Counted from the first letter of the stretch, positions 23,343 to 36,204 are shown. The stretch: 64,000 bases of DNA from Fennellomyces sp. T-0311 (GCA_025266875.1 JALLLT010000016.1:496001-560000); one strand, 5' to 3'. Notes: generated by a model from the sequence alone, not told the origin. A program made the numbers and translations.

Positions 23343-25150
23343 CTGAGAAAACGCGAATGTAATCTTACGTATATTTATAAGCGCAGCAAAGATTCTGCAT
23401 GCTCGGAAAGTGAACTTTCTCGTTAACAAATGTAAACTTGTCCACTCGGAGAGATGTTGTGCTGCTATGATGAGCCGTTGAAACAGTAGTTAACGACGAT
23501 CATGAGGGTATGGTAATACACGAATACATATCAGTGCTGAGCAATGAGAACCCAAATGAGTAAGAACTTTATCTATCCCAAGGAGTGAGCGCAACCGAGG
23601 AGTCTACTTTTTGCACAGGCCGAATTCGATTTCCTTAAAAGTTAGGCTCAACGAGCCACTCAAGGCTTGGCATTCCTTTGTGCTCGTGTCACAATGCCTC
23701 GTGTCACCATGAATATCTGTGGCGCCTGGGAACTTGTTTTATGCCATTTTTAGAAACAGGCCTTCATCCCAACCTCATTTGCAGACCCTGCTTAACTTGG
23801 AAAAGTGAAAAAAAAATGTATGTTGGCTGAGCCTTTTTTTGCGGTAGATATGCACATCTCATATTGAAAGCTCCAGTAACTTGTGACACGGCAATTAATG
23901 CTAATTATAACTTTTAAGGAAGATCTGTCAGCTTATAGTGGGGCGCGGTTCCTTCCTCACTCTACTACATCTGCCTCCTGTCAGAGAATACTGTGGCTTT
24001 TTCACTGTTGTTAAGCCCTCACTTTTTTTTTGGATGGTAAGGAGTTTAATAATGTGCACAAGGTTTGACTTTTTCAAGCAACTTTTTCCGAGTTGTGGCT
24101 GAGGAGTCTTTATTTGTTTGGAGCGTCAACGTGTCATTCAGACATGTGTGCTCTATCTAACCTGTCCAACAGAATTAAATTAAAAAAAAGGCGCTCCACT
24201 TTTCTGACGGCGGCATGTATGTCACGATCTGTAACGTAAAAGAGGATTACTTACTATTTTAGTGAGGATACCAAAAATGTTCACCGCACCCTGTCCCTGA
24301 TAATGCTCAGCGCCGTCAAACTGCCTTTCGCATGATTTACTTCTGCCTCCGAGTCATTGTCCCTATATCTGTCTCCCTGCACTCTCATACCACGATGCTA
24401 TATCGCAACAACCGCGTAGCATAACATGCACAACATAATATAGCTCCTGCATTTTGCTCAATCTCTTGGACTGTCTTGTGGTAAGGAGAAGTGATATTGC
24501 TGTAGCATATTTTTTTCTTTTTTCGATCGCTTTTATTTTTAGCAAAGGCCGATCGATGAGCTTCGGTGATTGTACCTACATCATCGGAGTACTTTTTATA
24601 GCGCCACGGCTATTATGCAATCCATACGGGGCGGTGTTTGCTGTAGACAACGCTTTTCGTCGAATCTTTAGAGCAATCTCATCTTAAGCATATTGGTTCA
24701 TATATATATACTTCTGTAAACTGGGCGCGAATCCATATACCCATCTTCCAATGTACCATCGATTGTAAACGCTACTATTCTCTATGTGTGGTTAATACCA
24801 GATCATAATTAAAAAAAAAGGTTATGTACGTCGGCATATCGAGCAGGAGCCGCAGTACAAAAAGGATAACGTTCATCTCTATGTACATATATGAATTTAC
24901 CAATAGAATTTTAAGGCTCGTGTATTTGGCAAACAAATTTTCCAATATATGCATCGGCTATTGTGCTATATGACGTACATATAAAGTAGCATTGACCGGT
25001 AACTATCATCCATACGTATACGCCGAAACCGATGTACGCTGAAGTATGATTATTAGAAAGTAACTTCTCAGTAGCTGCTTCATTTTAATTGAATGAACCT
25101 GGTTCGGATTTTCGGATCATTAAAGAAAAACGAGAATTACCAAGACACCT

Positions 25151-25300
25151 GTAACCGATAATCTCGAGGGATCAGTGATTCGGAATTTATAAAGCTTGTA
25201 CTCTCTGATGAAGATTCATCAAACTCTTAGAAATCACCGTTCATATACTTAGTGTTAGATTGGGATATAAAAAAAGGGTCGTAACCAGTAATCTCCAGGG
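25151..25300. repeat. diverged direct repeat, 130-nt period
   Basis: GTAACCGATAATCTCGAGGG (25151-25170) recurs as GTAACCAGTAATCTCCAGGG (25281-25300), 3 mismatches in 20. Each copy is followed about 25 nt later by a similar GG(A/G)..TTAAAG-like end. A third, weaker relative of that end is at 25101-25125. Confidence 0.45.
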
Positions 25301-26165
25301 TTACAACTTTTGGGATGTTAAAGTAAAGCGGGTGATCACTGCGGTATTTACTGTAATACAAGCAACATTGGCCACACAGTGCATAAAGTTTAAGATTTGC
25401 AATCAACATGCTGGTTTTTTCCCTTAAAACACGCGACATAGCCTTTTAATGGAAGGTTCCGTTGTTATTGTTAGGAATGGCTTGGTAGAAAACATACAGA
25501 GCCCAGTTTAAATATCCTATAAAAGAAAAAAATCGTGACACCAAACTCTTTCTCATCCTTTTTCGTCAAACTTGTCAATGCATGTAAAGATCCCAGCGTG
25601 CAGCTATCTTAACAATTATAAAGTGAATCGCGCATGCACGCACATGCTCGACCTTGCTTCCGATATACATCAGATGAGCATTGCAGCAAACTTTCCCACT
25701 AGCTGCATCTCAAAAAAAAAGCATACGAGAACGAAATGCATTATCTACCAGCATAGCCTCCTTTCTCAACAGAGAGTTGCGAACTTTTTAGTCTCACAGA
25801 TGATTCGATGTTTCTTCTGCATGTGCAGAAACAATATATTTTGGGTTCCTTTGCAAATCGCCGTTATTATCGTGCAAACTGTCATGTAATGCGAATCAAA
25901 GGCAATCCGTGAAAGAAAGTGGGGGATAGGAAAAAATATTGGACATGTGTGTGTATGTGTGTGTGGCAAATGAAACAAAAGTAGATGGCTATATGTGATT
26001 TAAAAAGAATTGAAAGTTAGTCAACAGAAGAAAAAACAAAGAATTTTTTGCGTGAATCGTCATTTTGAATCAAATTGGTTGCCCGGAAGAAAAAACACCA
26101 TGCGTTTTGAAAATTGTGAATGAATGGGAGGTATAAAGATTCGAGAAGAGATAATATGTACAACT

Positions 26166-27867
26166 TCATGCAGTATCTAGTGAAAAAAACAGGTGTCAAA
26201 AATGTGCATAGTATTTCAGCGCATCCAACTTTTGACAATGCATACCTGACTTGGCTTCAGCGCAGGATTTGTGATTTGGGCGTTCATCCTTGGTTTCTTT
26301 AATCTCTTCTGAGAAAAGTCGATGAAACGATGAAGGTTGTGGCCGCGAATATTCATACTGATGATGATAGTAGTAGTTTAGTCCACTATAACTATGTGAA
26401 GTGTTCGGCGCAGGCAACGTAGTTGATGATGTCGTTGATGACTGTTGTTCGTTATCACCCAATGACGAAGTATCTATCATGTGCGTTTTTTAGTCAATAA
26501 AGAACTTTCCTTTAATTTTTCGCAAAACTACCTGCAGGAAGCTGATGTGGCGGTGAAAGACGGGATGTTACTATTGCCGAGGGAAAAATGCTTAGCAAAG
26601 AAGAAAAAGGGACATAGAAGGGGCTTGGGGCTTGAGACCGGGTGATCCAAAGTGCTAAGGAGAATGGAAGTTTCTTTTACCTTGTTGATCCAATGCACTC
26701 ATCGATGGAATGGATGGAAGCGAGCTTCGCTTTCCACCAGACAAATCATTGAAAGAAGACCGAATGCTACTTGAAAGGCTATCTGGGCTGTTGTCGAGCA
26801 ACGATGATGGTCTCCGAGACGAGGAAACGGACGCTGGTGGCGACGTAACACCTGCAGCTGCAGCTGCATTCGAGCCAGGGTGATTTGGAGGGGCAGTTGA
26901 GTATACAAACTTCTTTGGGTCGTCTTCAAACAACGGATACAACAAGTCGCAGATTCGAAATTTTGTTGCCAAATATTTTGCGCGTCGCAAAGTAATCCTA
27001 AAATAAAGAAACAACAAACGATAAGTTGTCGGCATGTGACAAAACGGGAAGTGCAAAGCTTGCTATTATTTCGTACCAGACTCCTTTGAGATGCATGGCG
27101 CCAACTTTAATGACAACGCGATCTTTCTCGTTTTTCAGGATACCATCACGTTTGCCGCGAGACATTCCGACGACATTAAGAAGTTTTGTGCCGTTCACCA
27201 TTTCGTTATCTATCAGTAATATTGTATGTGTTATATGAACATGTTTTAAAAAGCATTCAATCGCGCTCTTTTTCTTACCTGCACGACGAGCTACACAGAT
27301 ACCTTTTGCATCTACTTGATAGCAAACAGTACCTTCGTCTTCCCAGACTGTGGTTGTGAGTTTGGGCCGTGCAAGGGAAGCAGAGGGGCCGAAACCAGGT
27401 GGAGAAATGGGTTGGCCTCTTGTAGGACTATTCATGTCCAAGTCGCCCCCTCTTGCTCCGATATATCCCCCTGCAGATGTGAGAGGGAGCGGGCGCGCAG
27501 GCGGGCTGGAGGTCCAGGGGAGACCTGCCGGCCGTACTTGCCATCCGGATGGTGATGAGGTTGCATTGCTGGATGGGGGAGCGTAGTAGTTTGGATCCGA
27601 GTTGTGGTGTGCGGTTCGATGATCTGGAAAAACAGGACTAGGTGCTTCGTATCCGGCGACCGAAGATGATGAAGAGCTTGGTGATTGATACGTTGTATAG
27701 TATCCGGCACCGCGGTATGCGTACTGATCACGGTAGTTTAGCCCACCGTAGTGCTGCACCTGGGGTTCGATGGGGTTGTCCGAATATGCTGATGAAGGTG
27801 GCGGAGGAGGAAGGTGTGGTGCGCCGTTGGGTGGGTACACGAAGCTTTGGTAAACTCCTTCAAGCAT
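26166..27867 (-). CDS. stuA: StuA/Efg1-type APSES transcription factor
   Basis: Exons (minus) 27867..27279, 27209..27077, 26997..26681, 26570..26532, 26473..26246 and 26176..26166, 438 residues. The APSES (KilA-N-like) DNA-binding domain at about residues 169-270 is nearly textbook: [20 protein letters not shown], then [33 protein letters not shown] and [10 protein letters not shown]. Introns split the domain twice. Flanks are Pro/Ser/Tyr/His-rich and likely disordered. The 39-nt fourth exon and the 11-nt last exon (ending SDTA) rest on splice signals alone; without the last intron the protein would end at 26196. StuA/Efg1/Phd1 proteins control morphogenesis and sporulation and bind E-box-like sites. 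The upstream region is 1.7 kb, the usual pattern for a highly regulated developmental gene. Confidence 0.9.
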
Positions 27868-29593
27868 TTGCGTTCAGTGGTGGTTTTCTTTATGGAGGTG
27901 GGTAAGAGTGTATAGAAGAAAAAGAGACAAGTCTTAATCTTTTTTCTGTGAGTTTATATAAAAGGATCTGCAGCTGGTTTGCAATGGTCAGGGACTATCA
28001 ACGAAAATATGCATATGCGCAGCATGGTAAGTTTTTACATACATACAGCTCGTTGATCGATTCTCCTACATACAAGCAATGTGCTTTTTCTACCTTGAGA
28101 GAGGACGTGTTGTCAAGACAACGAAGTAAGAAAAGGGATCTCCAGGGAGACAGTACAAGAAGTGGCAAAGTTGGAAAAAGGCACGAAACCTAAACGAGAA
28201 AGAGAGAGAAGAGAGAAAGAGAGAGAGATCGAACTGTTTATGGTCAAGATTATATATTTAATCTGCCAAGCACGTCTCTGTAATGATTGGCGCAAAGAGA
28301 GGCACAGTTCACTTTTTCCCAAAATTATTGTCAGTTTGTTTGTTGTTGTTGCTGCATGGTCGTTCAAGTTGCGTGCATTTGTTTGTTCATCGATAGTTAA
28401 TCCTCATTAAAAAAACAGAAAGCCCTTTGAACGCTTTCGCACTTCCGAGTGGAAACGGTCTGCTTTCCGGAAAATGCCGAGCGTAGTTGTCTTATGGAAA
28501 CAGGCCCCATCAGATGTTTTTTCCTTTTTTTGCCCTCTCAGTGTGAATGATCAGCAACAGCCCTCACTCCTTTTCCCTGAAGGTCACAGTCTACGAAAGA
28601 CGCACTTTCCCATTTCCATCCACCGAAACTCTAACCAGACGATTTTTCGTGAGCCGGCACCTCCAAAAAATATACAAAAAAGGAGACCAGCTCGCCTTTT
28701 TTCTCACTTGGCGAGAGCATATATATACGTGATCCGCCTTTTCGTTGACTGGGTGCACATGACCCAATTCAATACAACTTTAGCCATGCTCCTTGTTTTT
28801 TTCGTTGACCGAATTGTGAGAGAAGATGATCGAGTATGGGTGATTACATGGATCGAGGATGCCCCTCCCCCTTCGTTTTCGGCTGGAAGTGACATACACT
28901 GGAGAGGGTGGGCTATAATCCATCATGCAAAGCAATGCTCTGCACGCAAAAAGTGGTCATACGTGCATTATACATGCATGCTATACTGTAAAGTTGGCTA
29001 TAATATTGTGCACTTGACAAAAAAAGCAAAGATCGGGTCACCATAGGCACTGCACAGTAGCTTGCTTGTGCAGCTGCTGTCATGGCAATCAAGCCAAGCC
29101 CGAATATACGACTTACACGGAGTGCAAGAAAAGCTCTGGAGATTTAACCTAATCATAAAACCGGAAAACCTGCTTTGAATCAACTGATTGATACTAGATT
29201 ATCTAGTTCGGGGATGTGATGACTTTATCAGTACATGATTGTGTGGTCGGTCACAAAAAGTGACGACGATCCCAATGACATTGACCCATTTTTTGTCCCA
29301 CCCAACGCGTTTCGCCTTCAAGCGCAGCACACTGAAAACTTGATCCCCTTACATCCCAGCTGTTTCAAGTGTGCCGTGTTTGACACTGCTCAAAGCCGTG
29401 CTCTCCCATTACCGAGACACACGATCAAGAAGGTTTTTATCATTGCATCACAAGGATGTCATACCCAGATCGTATCTTTGAACATTCGCAAAACAGTCAT
29501 GCATGCACTCATATCGCTGCAGTATGTGTAAACAGCAACGCAGCCCGAATTTGCTTTTTTTTTGTAAAAAGAAACCCCTTAACATGCTTGGTA
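27868..29593. other. long regulatory intergenic region upstream of stuA
   Basis: 1.7 kb between the start of stuA and the 3' end of the Arb2 gene, both on the minus strand, so it serves mainly as stuA promoter/leader. It includes a purine tract at 28196-28228 and several T-rich stretches. A 190-codon open frame on the plus strand (28474-29046) lacks motifs and splice structure and is not called. Confidence 0.5.
28196..28228 (+). repeat. GA-rich microsatellite
   Basis: A purine-only GAGAAAGAGAGA-type tract of about 33 nt within the stuA upstream region. On the stuA strand it is a CT-rich tract of the kind common in fungal promoters and leaders. Confidence 0.7.
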
Positions 29594-31305
29594 CTAGTCA
29601 ATGTTGACCATACGAACATGCTCTTCGAGCTCAGCCTCTTCAGCCTCCAGAATGTCCTCTTCCTTCACTATCTCGTCGTCGACTTCCTCGACGATGATGT
29701 CACCCATTTTGGTATCGATGAAGCGCATCATGTCATTAATGCTGTGTGGCACGGTAAACTCAGAAAGCTCGTCACCTGCAGTGGAATGGCTTGGGATGAG
29801 CAAGCGGACGTAAAGCAGGATTGTCTTAAATTACCAGAAGACAAACAATCACAACCGAGACGAGTGTCCTTGACGGGTTCTCCTCGAGCATTATTGGAAG
29901 CAGCCCAATTTACAACGTGCTAATATGGATTGTTTCACGGTGTTTCAGCAAGCGCAGGGACGAGTAGGGGCTTACATCAGCTTACATTGCGTATCCATAT
30001 GCGTTTGGTGTCGCCAGTGACCAGGTCACTTGAATGAGTACTATCTGCCATAGCAACGGCTGCGACTCGCTCTTTGAAGAACTCGACTAATTGTGCAAGA
30101 GATGAGCAAAGCAAGTTAGGCTCGCTGTGGCGTACATACAGTTCTCGTTCAGCAGTTCCGTTAAACAATGACCACCCCAGCCTAGGGCCATGGCTACGAT
30201 ACGTTTTGACTTTGCTTTGCTGCGAGGAGATGCAAGAGTTGTAAGACAAGGGTGAACGCGTGGCAAGCAATAATGCAATGTCGTGTTACCTGATAAATTG
30301 GTCAAATACGTATCTGCAGTGATCCTCTGGTCCTTCGTTTTCTGCACAATGCACATATCAAAAAAACACATAATATTCTAGAATACTCTCAATGCATGCC
30401 GTTCGTCTTACCAGGAACCATAGTGAAATTCATATGGTCAAGTGGCGGCATCTCCTGCTTAAAGTGTTAACGGGTTGCTATGTTGTCGGTTCTCATGGCA
30501 GCAACTTACATGTGCAGCTCCATCGTACCAGAAGATTCCATTTGGATTGAAGATGACAATTTCGTATCCCCGCTCCTTGGCCATCGTTGCGACCTCAATC
30601 ATTGAGCCCGTCTGATAGAATAATAAGCGATGAGATTACTGCGACGGGATAGGTAAATGCTTCAGTCGTACGTTGATATTATCATCGCACATGGCGCGCC
30701 GAGTCCACTGGCCGATGCTATGGAATTCCAGAATCAGAACGCCAACTGCTTCTTTTGGTGCTAATAATGAAATTACCGTGTGTTATTTCCAGGGATCAGA
30801 AGGAGGAGCTTGTCTGGTGTGTTCAGCGCATTTGGACTATATGCTCCTTATCCATTAGATATGGTATTGAGAATCAAACCACCATTCTGCTCACGTCATG
30901 TAAATGTAGGTGTGTGGTTGGCCTTTCGTCGTATCGGCGTTGACAGGTAGGATGGTCTTTGTGAAACACAGCGGTTCCGCTTGCAGTCGCTGCTCTACAA
31001 TATCGCCCACCAGACCTGAAAAACCAGTTTGTGTCAGGCACGTCAAGATCTGGAAGGAATGCTACCCACTTATAAACGCTGCGTAACGCAGTTCATTGTA
31101 CGGTCGATCCTTGGGAATGTACTCGAACTCATATGATTCGTCTACATAATATAGAAAGCTGTCAGCGTTCAGTCTGAGACGCGTAATCAAGGGTACCTTT
31201 CTCTTTGCTTCGAATGGCACCGTCGTCCTTGAGAACATAACCGAATTCCTCGATTGTGCTCGGGAATTGAGGCTTTTCCTTTTTCACAAGTCGACGTCGA
31301 AACAT
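29594..31305 (-). CDS. Arb2-domain protein (FAM172A/ARB2A-like)
   Basis: Twelve exons (minus): 31305..31197, 31141..31070, 31015..30895, 30836..30777, 30717..30672, 30611..30510, 30454..30412, 30341..30290, 30219..30140, 30086..29986, 29919..29835 and 29775..29594, 350 residues. The start is the ATG at MFRRRLVKKEKP. It follows human FAM172A throughout: FGYVLKDDGAIR, a FIFM-like TYIYMT, PDKLLLLIPGNNTRIGQW, IFNPNG, GPEDHCRYVFDQFI, VAAVAMADSTHSSD. Arb2-type proteins have an alpha/beta-hydrolase fold and are linked to Argonaute/heterochromatin or splicing. At the nucleophile elbow human has AHSYGG; here it reads ALGWGG, so Ser is lost. A C-terminal acidic tail follows. The seventh exon's acceptor is a NAGNAG site. 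Confidence 0.85.
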
Positions 31306-31461
31306 TGGGTTACTGACGAGAAAGCGGACGCAAACGCGATTCAACGACCAAAGTGTAAAGTAGCCTCTTAATGTAAACTCCGCCTCACTTTTGCTCTTTT
31401 CCAGTCGACTGTGAAGACTGCATATTTCTCTTCTGTTGTGGACAAAAAGAGCGGTGCTGCA

Positions 31462-33787
31462 ATGACCGTACCACTAGCAAATGGCAGTAAAATGACGCTC
31501 TCTCCAGCGGCTATACCGACAGCAAGCCAGTCGACCACCTCAGTTACAGGCACAGCTGTCCAGACCAACGGGCCTGAAAAAGATGAAATCTGGTCCAGCA
31601 TTCTTAAAGGCGTGGCATCCTCAAAGATGGTCCCCACCAAAAACGTTCTTATCTTGGGTAACTGGCAAAACACCTATGAAGCAAAACAGCCCACTTATAG
31701 CAGTGAATGATATTAATAGGTGATTCGAGTTGCGGAAAGTCAACGCTCATTCACTACCTGAAGCACGATCCGGGACCGGATGCTGCCAAACCTGAGGCTG
31801 ATGATGTCGCTCCGAGCACCTCGTTTGGAGTCAATCCAGCCAATTACACGCACATGCCTGTCGACAATCTCGATGAAGACGTGACAAACACGCTCGCTCT
31901 GGGATACACTTTCACTGATATCCAAGACGAGGAGAACGAAGGTACTACAAATACCTATATGTTTTTAAGCTTTCCATGGAAACCCTGCTTGTATCTTTAT
32001 TGCTGACACGTGAGATATCTTCTTTTTTCTGGAATGCAGCTATTGCTCGACTTGGCATGTATCAACTTGGGCTTTCGGCACCAGAGTACCTTCCTCTGCT
32101 GAAGTTTGCCCTCAGTTCCGACACGCTGGCAGATGCGCTTGTCATTGTTGCGATCGACTGGACCCGACCCTGGAAGTTCCTGGATTCATTTCAGCGGTGG
32201 ATCGATGTCTTACAGCACGTGATTGATGAAATTTGTAAAGAAGGCAGCGCAGGTGAATCGTGGAGCCGAGGAAAGGCCGTTGTTGATGAGTTACGAGAGA
32301 AAGGTAACGTCCTTCGTGGATCGCATTCGGCAGTACTGACCGGCGGAGGGCACCCAACATAGTGGAACATTATCTCCAAACTTACGCAGAACCGTCGTCC
32401 AACATGGTCAACGGCTACACAATGGCTGCATCCAACTCGACGAGCTCGGTTCCATCGACTCCCACCAATTTCGTATCCACACCACTGGTTACCACGACTA
32501 CTTCGGCGGATCAGGTCACCCTCCCATTAACCCAAGGCTGTCTAACCACTAACCTGGGTATTCCCATTGTGCTTGTTTGCTGCAAGGTATACGGGCAACG
32601 TCCCATTGATACACCCACGTACTCACCTGCTGTGTAGAGCGACGCACTTAATATGCTGGAACAATCCCAAGATTACAAAGAAGAACAGTTCGATTTTATA
32701 CAGCAAACACTGCGATGTGTGTGTATGAAGTGTAAGTAGCGTTTTACTTACCAGAGAAAGAGTCGCGATCACTCAAACGTCTCGCTTTACATAGACGGCG
32801 CTGCCTTATTCTACACGTCAACGTTGCACCCTTATACCTTCCACAATCTACGCCAATATATTCTCCATCGCCTCCTTACCACATCTACCAAAGCGTACCC
32901 ATTCACTCTGAAAGCACAAGTTGTCGAGCGAGACTCAGTCATGGTCCCAGCTGGGTGGGATTCGTGGGGAAAGATCCGAGTACTTCGAGAAGGATTCGAC
33001 TGTGAAGGAGTCCATCAGGGATGGGATGCGGATATGGAGTCCATCATCGATCGACAGGATCCCGGCGCACACGGTGCTAGAGGAGTGTTTGAGGAAGCTA
33101 TACCAGATCCAGAGGCTGAAGAGCAGCCTTTGAATATTTCCCCGCCTGTAACTTGCGAAGACGAGCAAGTATTCTTTGAACGTCATTATGAGACGCTACG
33201 ACCCCTTCGACGACCCGACAGTGCTAATAAGGCCCGCAACGGAGCTGCCAGCTCACGACCAAGTGTCATTGGTCCTATTGACATGTCCCATCCATCCATC
33301 GACATGGTTGAAGAGGACGAGAGCGCCAGCAGAGCAACACGACAAAAGGTAAAGCGAGTCAGGCAATGTTCTTCCATGGACTAACATGAGTATTGTAGGA
33401 TCCCGCCACTGAGCGACAGGGCACAAGGGTAAAAAAAACGTGTGGACGCTAGTTGTGTGAGTGGATTTACTGATAGTTCTATGATATTAGCCTATGCCCC
33501 CACATATCGATCCCATCCAGACACCTATGGATTCAGTTGGAACGGGGGGAGCCGGTGGGTTCCCTGCAGGCACTGACGGTGCTTCAAATCAAGTCATTGC
33601 CAACTTTTTCCAATCATTGCTTTTACGGAAAGCTTCGTCTGGCGGAGGCTCACCCACAGCAACATCTCCTGGCTCATCATTACCAGCAACGGCTGCAGAA
33701 GATGGTTCTGTGCGACGGTCCGCCATTAGCAGGAAAGAAGTGCACAGAGAATTGGATCGTATGCGCCAATATGTAAACAAGCCATGA
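31462..33787 (+). CDS. dynein light intermediate chain
   Basis: Exons 31462..31657, 31720..31941, 32040..32303, 32363..32586, 32638..32731, 32795..33348, 33399..33428 and 33491..33787, 626 residues. A P-loop (LGDSSCGKSTLIHYL, with the first intron inside the loop) opens the Ras-like domain of the dynein LIC family. GYTFTDIQ, VIVAIDWTRPWKFLDSFQRW, LGIPIVLVCCK and ALFYTSTLHPYTFHNLRQYI follow. The C-terminal ~200 residues are adaptor-binding and disordered, with a helix (ANFFQSLLLRK) that matches the conserved LIC effector helix. LIC links dynein to cargo adaptors in microtubule transport. The ATG at 31462 was chosen because the upstream frame has no ATG. Divergent from the Arb2 gene, 156 bp apart. 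Confidence 0.9.
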
Positions 33788-34080
33788 TTTTCCAGATTTT
33801 TTTACTTTAAAAACCTGCTGTTTCTTTTACTTTATAAAAACCCCATATATGCCTTTGTTACTTTTATCCAACTACCGCAGTGCGCCAAACGCTTTGTTTA
33901 ATACCTTGTGTCAATTCCTCTGCGTCTATTGACCACCAATGATACTAACGACACATGCTGCTTTTGATCGACAAAGCGCTGCGATATATTACTTGTATAT
34001 GTCAACAAGAGTATAACTACTACTCCAAACAGTTAAGGAAATGGGTACTATATAACAGCGGTCTAGGTCAGAGTATTGGT

Positions 34081-34293
34081 TTAATCATCCTCGTCAGTCG
34101 TTGGCTTTTTGAACGAGCTCGCGACGCCATCAGTTATACCGCCAGCGTTTAATTGGAAATTGGCTAGTCTCTTGTCGTCGGGATTTTGTTTCGGTGAGTC
34201 CTCGTCCCGCTTGTTAAAGCTGCTGCTGATAGGTAGCGCTTGGATCACGGTGGCAAGGCACAGAGCAGCCGAAGCGATAGACAAGAAGCGCAT
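34081..34293 (-). CDS. small secreted protein SSP-1
   Basis: Single exon, 70 residues. A clear signal peptide, MRFLSIASAALCLATVIQA, has its predicted cut after Ala19 before LPISS. The mature part is short, charged and disorder-like, with two dibasic sites (Lys28-Arg29 and Lys41-Arg42) followed by acidic or Leu residues, as in Kex2-processed precursors. It has no cysteines, so a disulfide-rich effector is unlikely. The TATA box at 34331-34338 is about 40 bp upstream of the ATG. First of four similar secreted genes on this strand. No homologue recognised. Confidence 0.65.
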   Translation of the reverse strand: MRFLSIASAALCLATVIQALPISSSFNKRDEDSPKQNPDDKRLANFQLNAGGITDGVASSFKKPTTDEDD

Positions 34294-34330
34294 AGTGTGT
34301 GTCGTCATATTAAATAAAACAGGGCACATG

Positions 34331-34338
34331 TATTTATA
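34331..34338 (-). promoter_or_regulatory. TATA box of SSP-1
   Basis: TATAAATA on the minus strand, about 38-45 bp before the SSP-1 ATG. Confidence 0.5.
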
Positions 34339-34458
34339 TGTTTTTTTTTTACAGGGAGAGTAGATTTTACTCCTATTCGAGACGAAGTACACTTTACTAC
34401 CCGCGAATGGTAAAGTAGCCCAGTGTAAAAGGCCGAAAAGGAGTTGTCAAAGGAGCTA

Positions 34459-35887
34459 TTATGCCAACTGCACAAAACTATCCGCTTGGCTGCGATCAAT
34501 GATGACAAGCTTATATGCGTTGAGTTTGTAAATGGCCTGTGATCCTTCACTATCTTTCAGGTTGATTGAGGTGGCAAACTCGCTGACGGACTGTTTCAAA
34601 TGCTCCAATAGCATTCGATGATTCTCCTCTGCTTCTAAAAGTTGAACCACTTTGGCCATTACTTTCTTCTCGTTCGTGTCTTGATCGGATAACACTGTAC
34701 GTAACAATTCGCGCCTAACAGCACTGCAACCATGCTATAAGTACGAAACGCCAGACAAAAATTAGATATCTATCCCGTTTCTCCCTTCTTACCCGAGTCT
34801 ATCGGTGTAGCTTGCAGGTGCGCCCCCGAAAATTTCCTGAAGGGATATCTGTAGATTTGAAAAGGAACCATTTGGATCCGTTATCGTAGGAGGCGGTGGT
34901 GGCGACAGCGATTTCCTCATTGGTGCTGTTTCGTCTGTTGTAGATTGTTGTGCTTCGACTGTCTCTGCTGCTTGCTCTTGATGCTGAAGCATTTCCTCTG
35001 AAACAAACATTCAGCTGTTACAAATTGTATCCAGAATGTCACTTTTGCTTACGAGACTGGATTAACTCGCTTTTCTTCTGAACGACCCTGGATTCCAGTC
35101 TTTTAACTTCCTAATTTCATTGTTAAACGAGAATTTATATAGCTTGAATCCTTACGTTATCCAAACGTAATTCGTTCCTTGCTTCATGGGAAGATTCCTA
35201 TATTATAAATGAGCATCGGTTGCATCCTCGCCAGTTAATATTCGTCGCTTACATTATCCGATATTGAGTCGATATCCATCCCATCCGGCTGAATACTTTG
35301 AGTTTTTACTGCTTTTGTGAGTCGTTCTATTTCTATTTTGTTCTAGAATAAAGTGTAGTTAGCGCTTGCGTATTCGATTCAGTCATTTTCTTTACTTCGC
35401 TGTATGTCGCGTTCAAGTAATCAAGATCTGTTTGATGTGTATCCTGCTCTTGTCGAAATCGCTCAATAATTTCCTGGATATCAGGTACATTACTAGATAC
35501 ACCAAAAATATCGTTGGGTGATTCCAATCAGAACAAGGCTGGGGTCACGTACCAAATTTTGTTCAGATTGGTCGCGGCTGATAATAATCGTTCAATATCG
35601 CGTGGCTGTCCTCCCGGCCCAATGCTTTTACGACCTATATTATGTCGCCTACAATCCTGTTATGTTATTATTCTAGGTCGATGTACATCCGATTACCTTC
35701 CAGGAACAGCATCGTTTTCGTTGATCGCGTATAACTGGCGCTCGTGTGGTGCGGCATTTCGAATGAAGCAATTATTATTTTCGCTAGAAGTCTGTAACCA
35801 TTCGTCGATCGCCTTTGATGGAGCTGAGAGAGTAATAGCTACGTCAGTTTTTGAACGCAAATAATCGATGGCAGAATCAAGCGACAT
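34459..35887 (-). CDS. unknown coiled-coil protein
   Basis: Eight exons (minus): 35887..35697, 35648..35553, 35492..35396, 35342..35253, 35197..35156, 35110..35053, 34997..34793 and 34723..34459, 347 residues with all phases closing. The N-terminal ~100 residues look folded and contain a conserved-looking NEND...GRRHNIGRKSIGPGG segment. From about 100 to 200 the sequence is coiled coil (EIIERFRQEQDTHQTDLDYL, NKIEIERLTKAV, EVKRLESRVVQKKSELIQSQ). A Pro-rich loop and a C-terminal helical region with VMAKVVQLLEAEENHRMLLE follow. Architecture suggests a spindle, kinetochore or trafficking component, but I cannot name it. Its many introns separate it clearly from the intronless secreted genes on both sides. 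Confidence 0.7.
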
Positions 35888-36204
35888 GAGTTGTTATTCT
35901 TCACAAAAAAATCAAAATTCACTGTGACACCTGCTGCTTTTGATGCCGCTGAGTAAATCCAGCCTTGCTCGTGTATCACAGTGGCACGCATTCTGGAAAA
36001 GTCTCCAAGGCAACATAACGATATAATTTTGTTGTCATCGGTTGCTGTGGTATTTATACATCACTACCATTATGTTTATATAAATAAATCATATCTATGG
36101 GGCTTGTAGACCGGTATCGTTATATCAGAAACTGACTATTATTTAATAAAGATATGCTTTTACAATCATTACAAAGTCGAATCCATCGTGCAACTAAGTC
36201 TAGT

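Larger units (their letters stand above)
22414..26165. other. 3.7-kb gene desert
   Basis: AT-richer DNA between the C2H2 and StuA genes. It holds a 20-nt degenerate repeat (22694-22780), two exon-like islands on the minus strand (22922-23060 and 23220-23342) and a diverged direct repeat (25151-25170 / 25281-25300). From 23.4 to 25.1 kb and 25.4 to 26.1 kb I see nothing with coding character or tRNA structure. Confidence 0.5.

Noticed and set aside
28474..29046. 190-codon ATG frame on the plus strand upstream of stuA
   Set aside because: No domain, no splice structure, TATA-like AT tracts inside it, and it runs antisense through a region that serves as promoter/leader of stuA.
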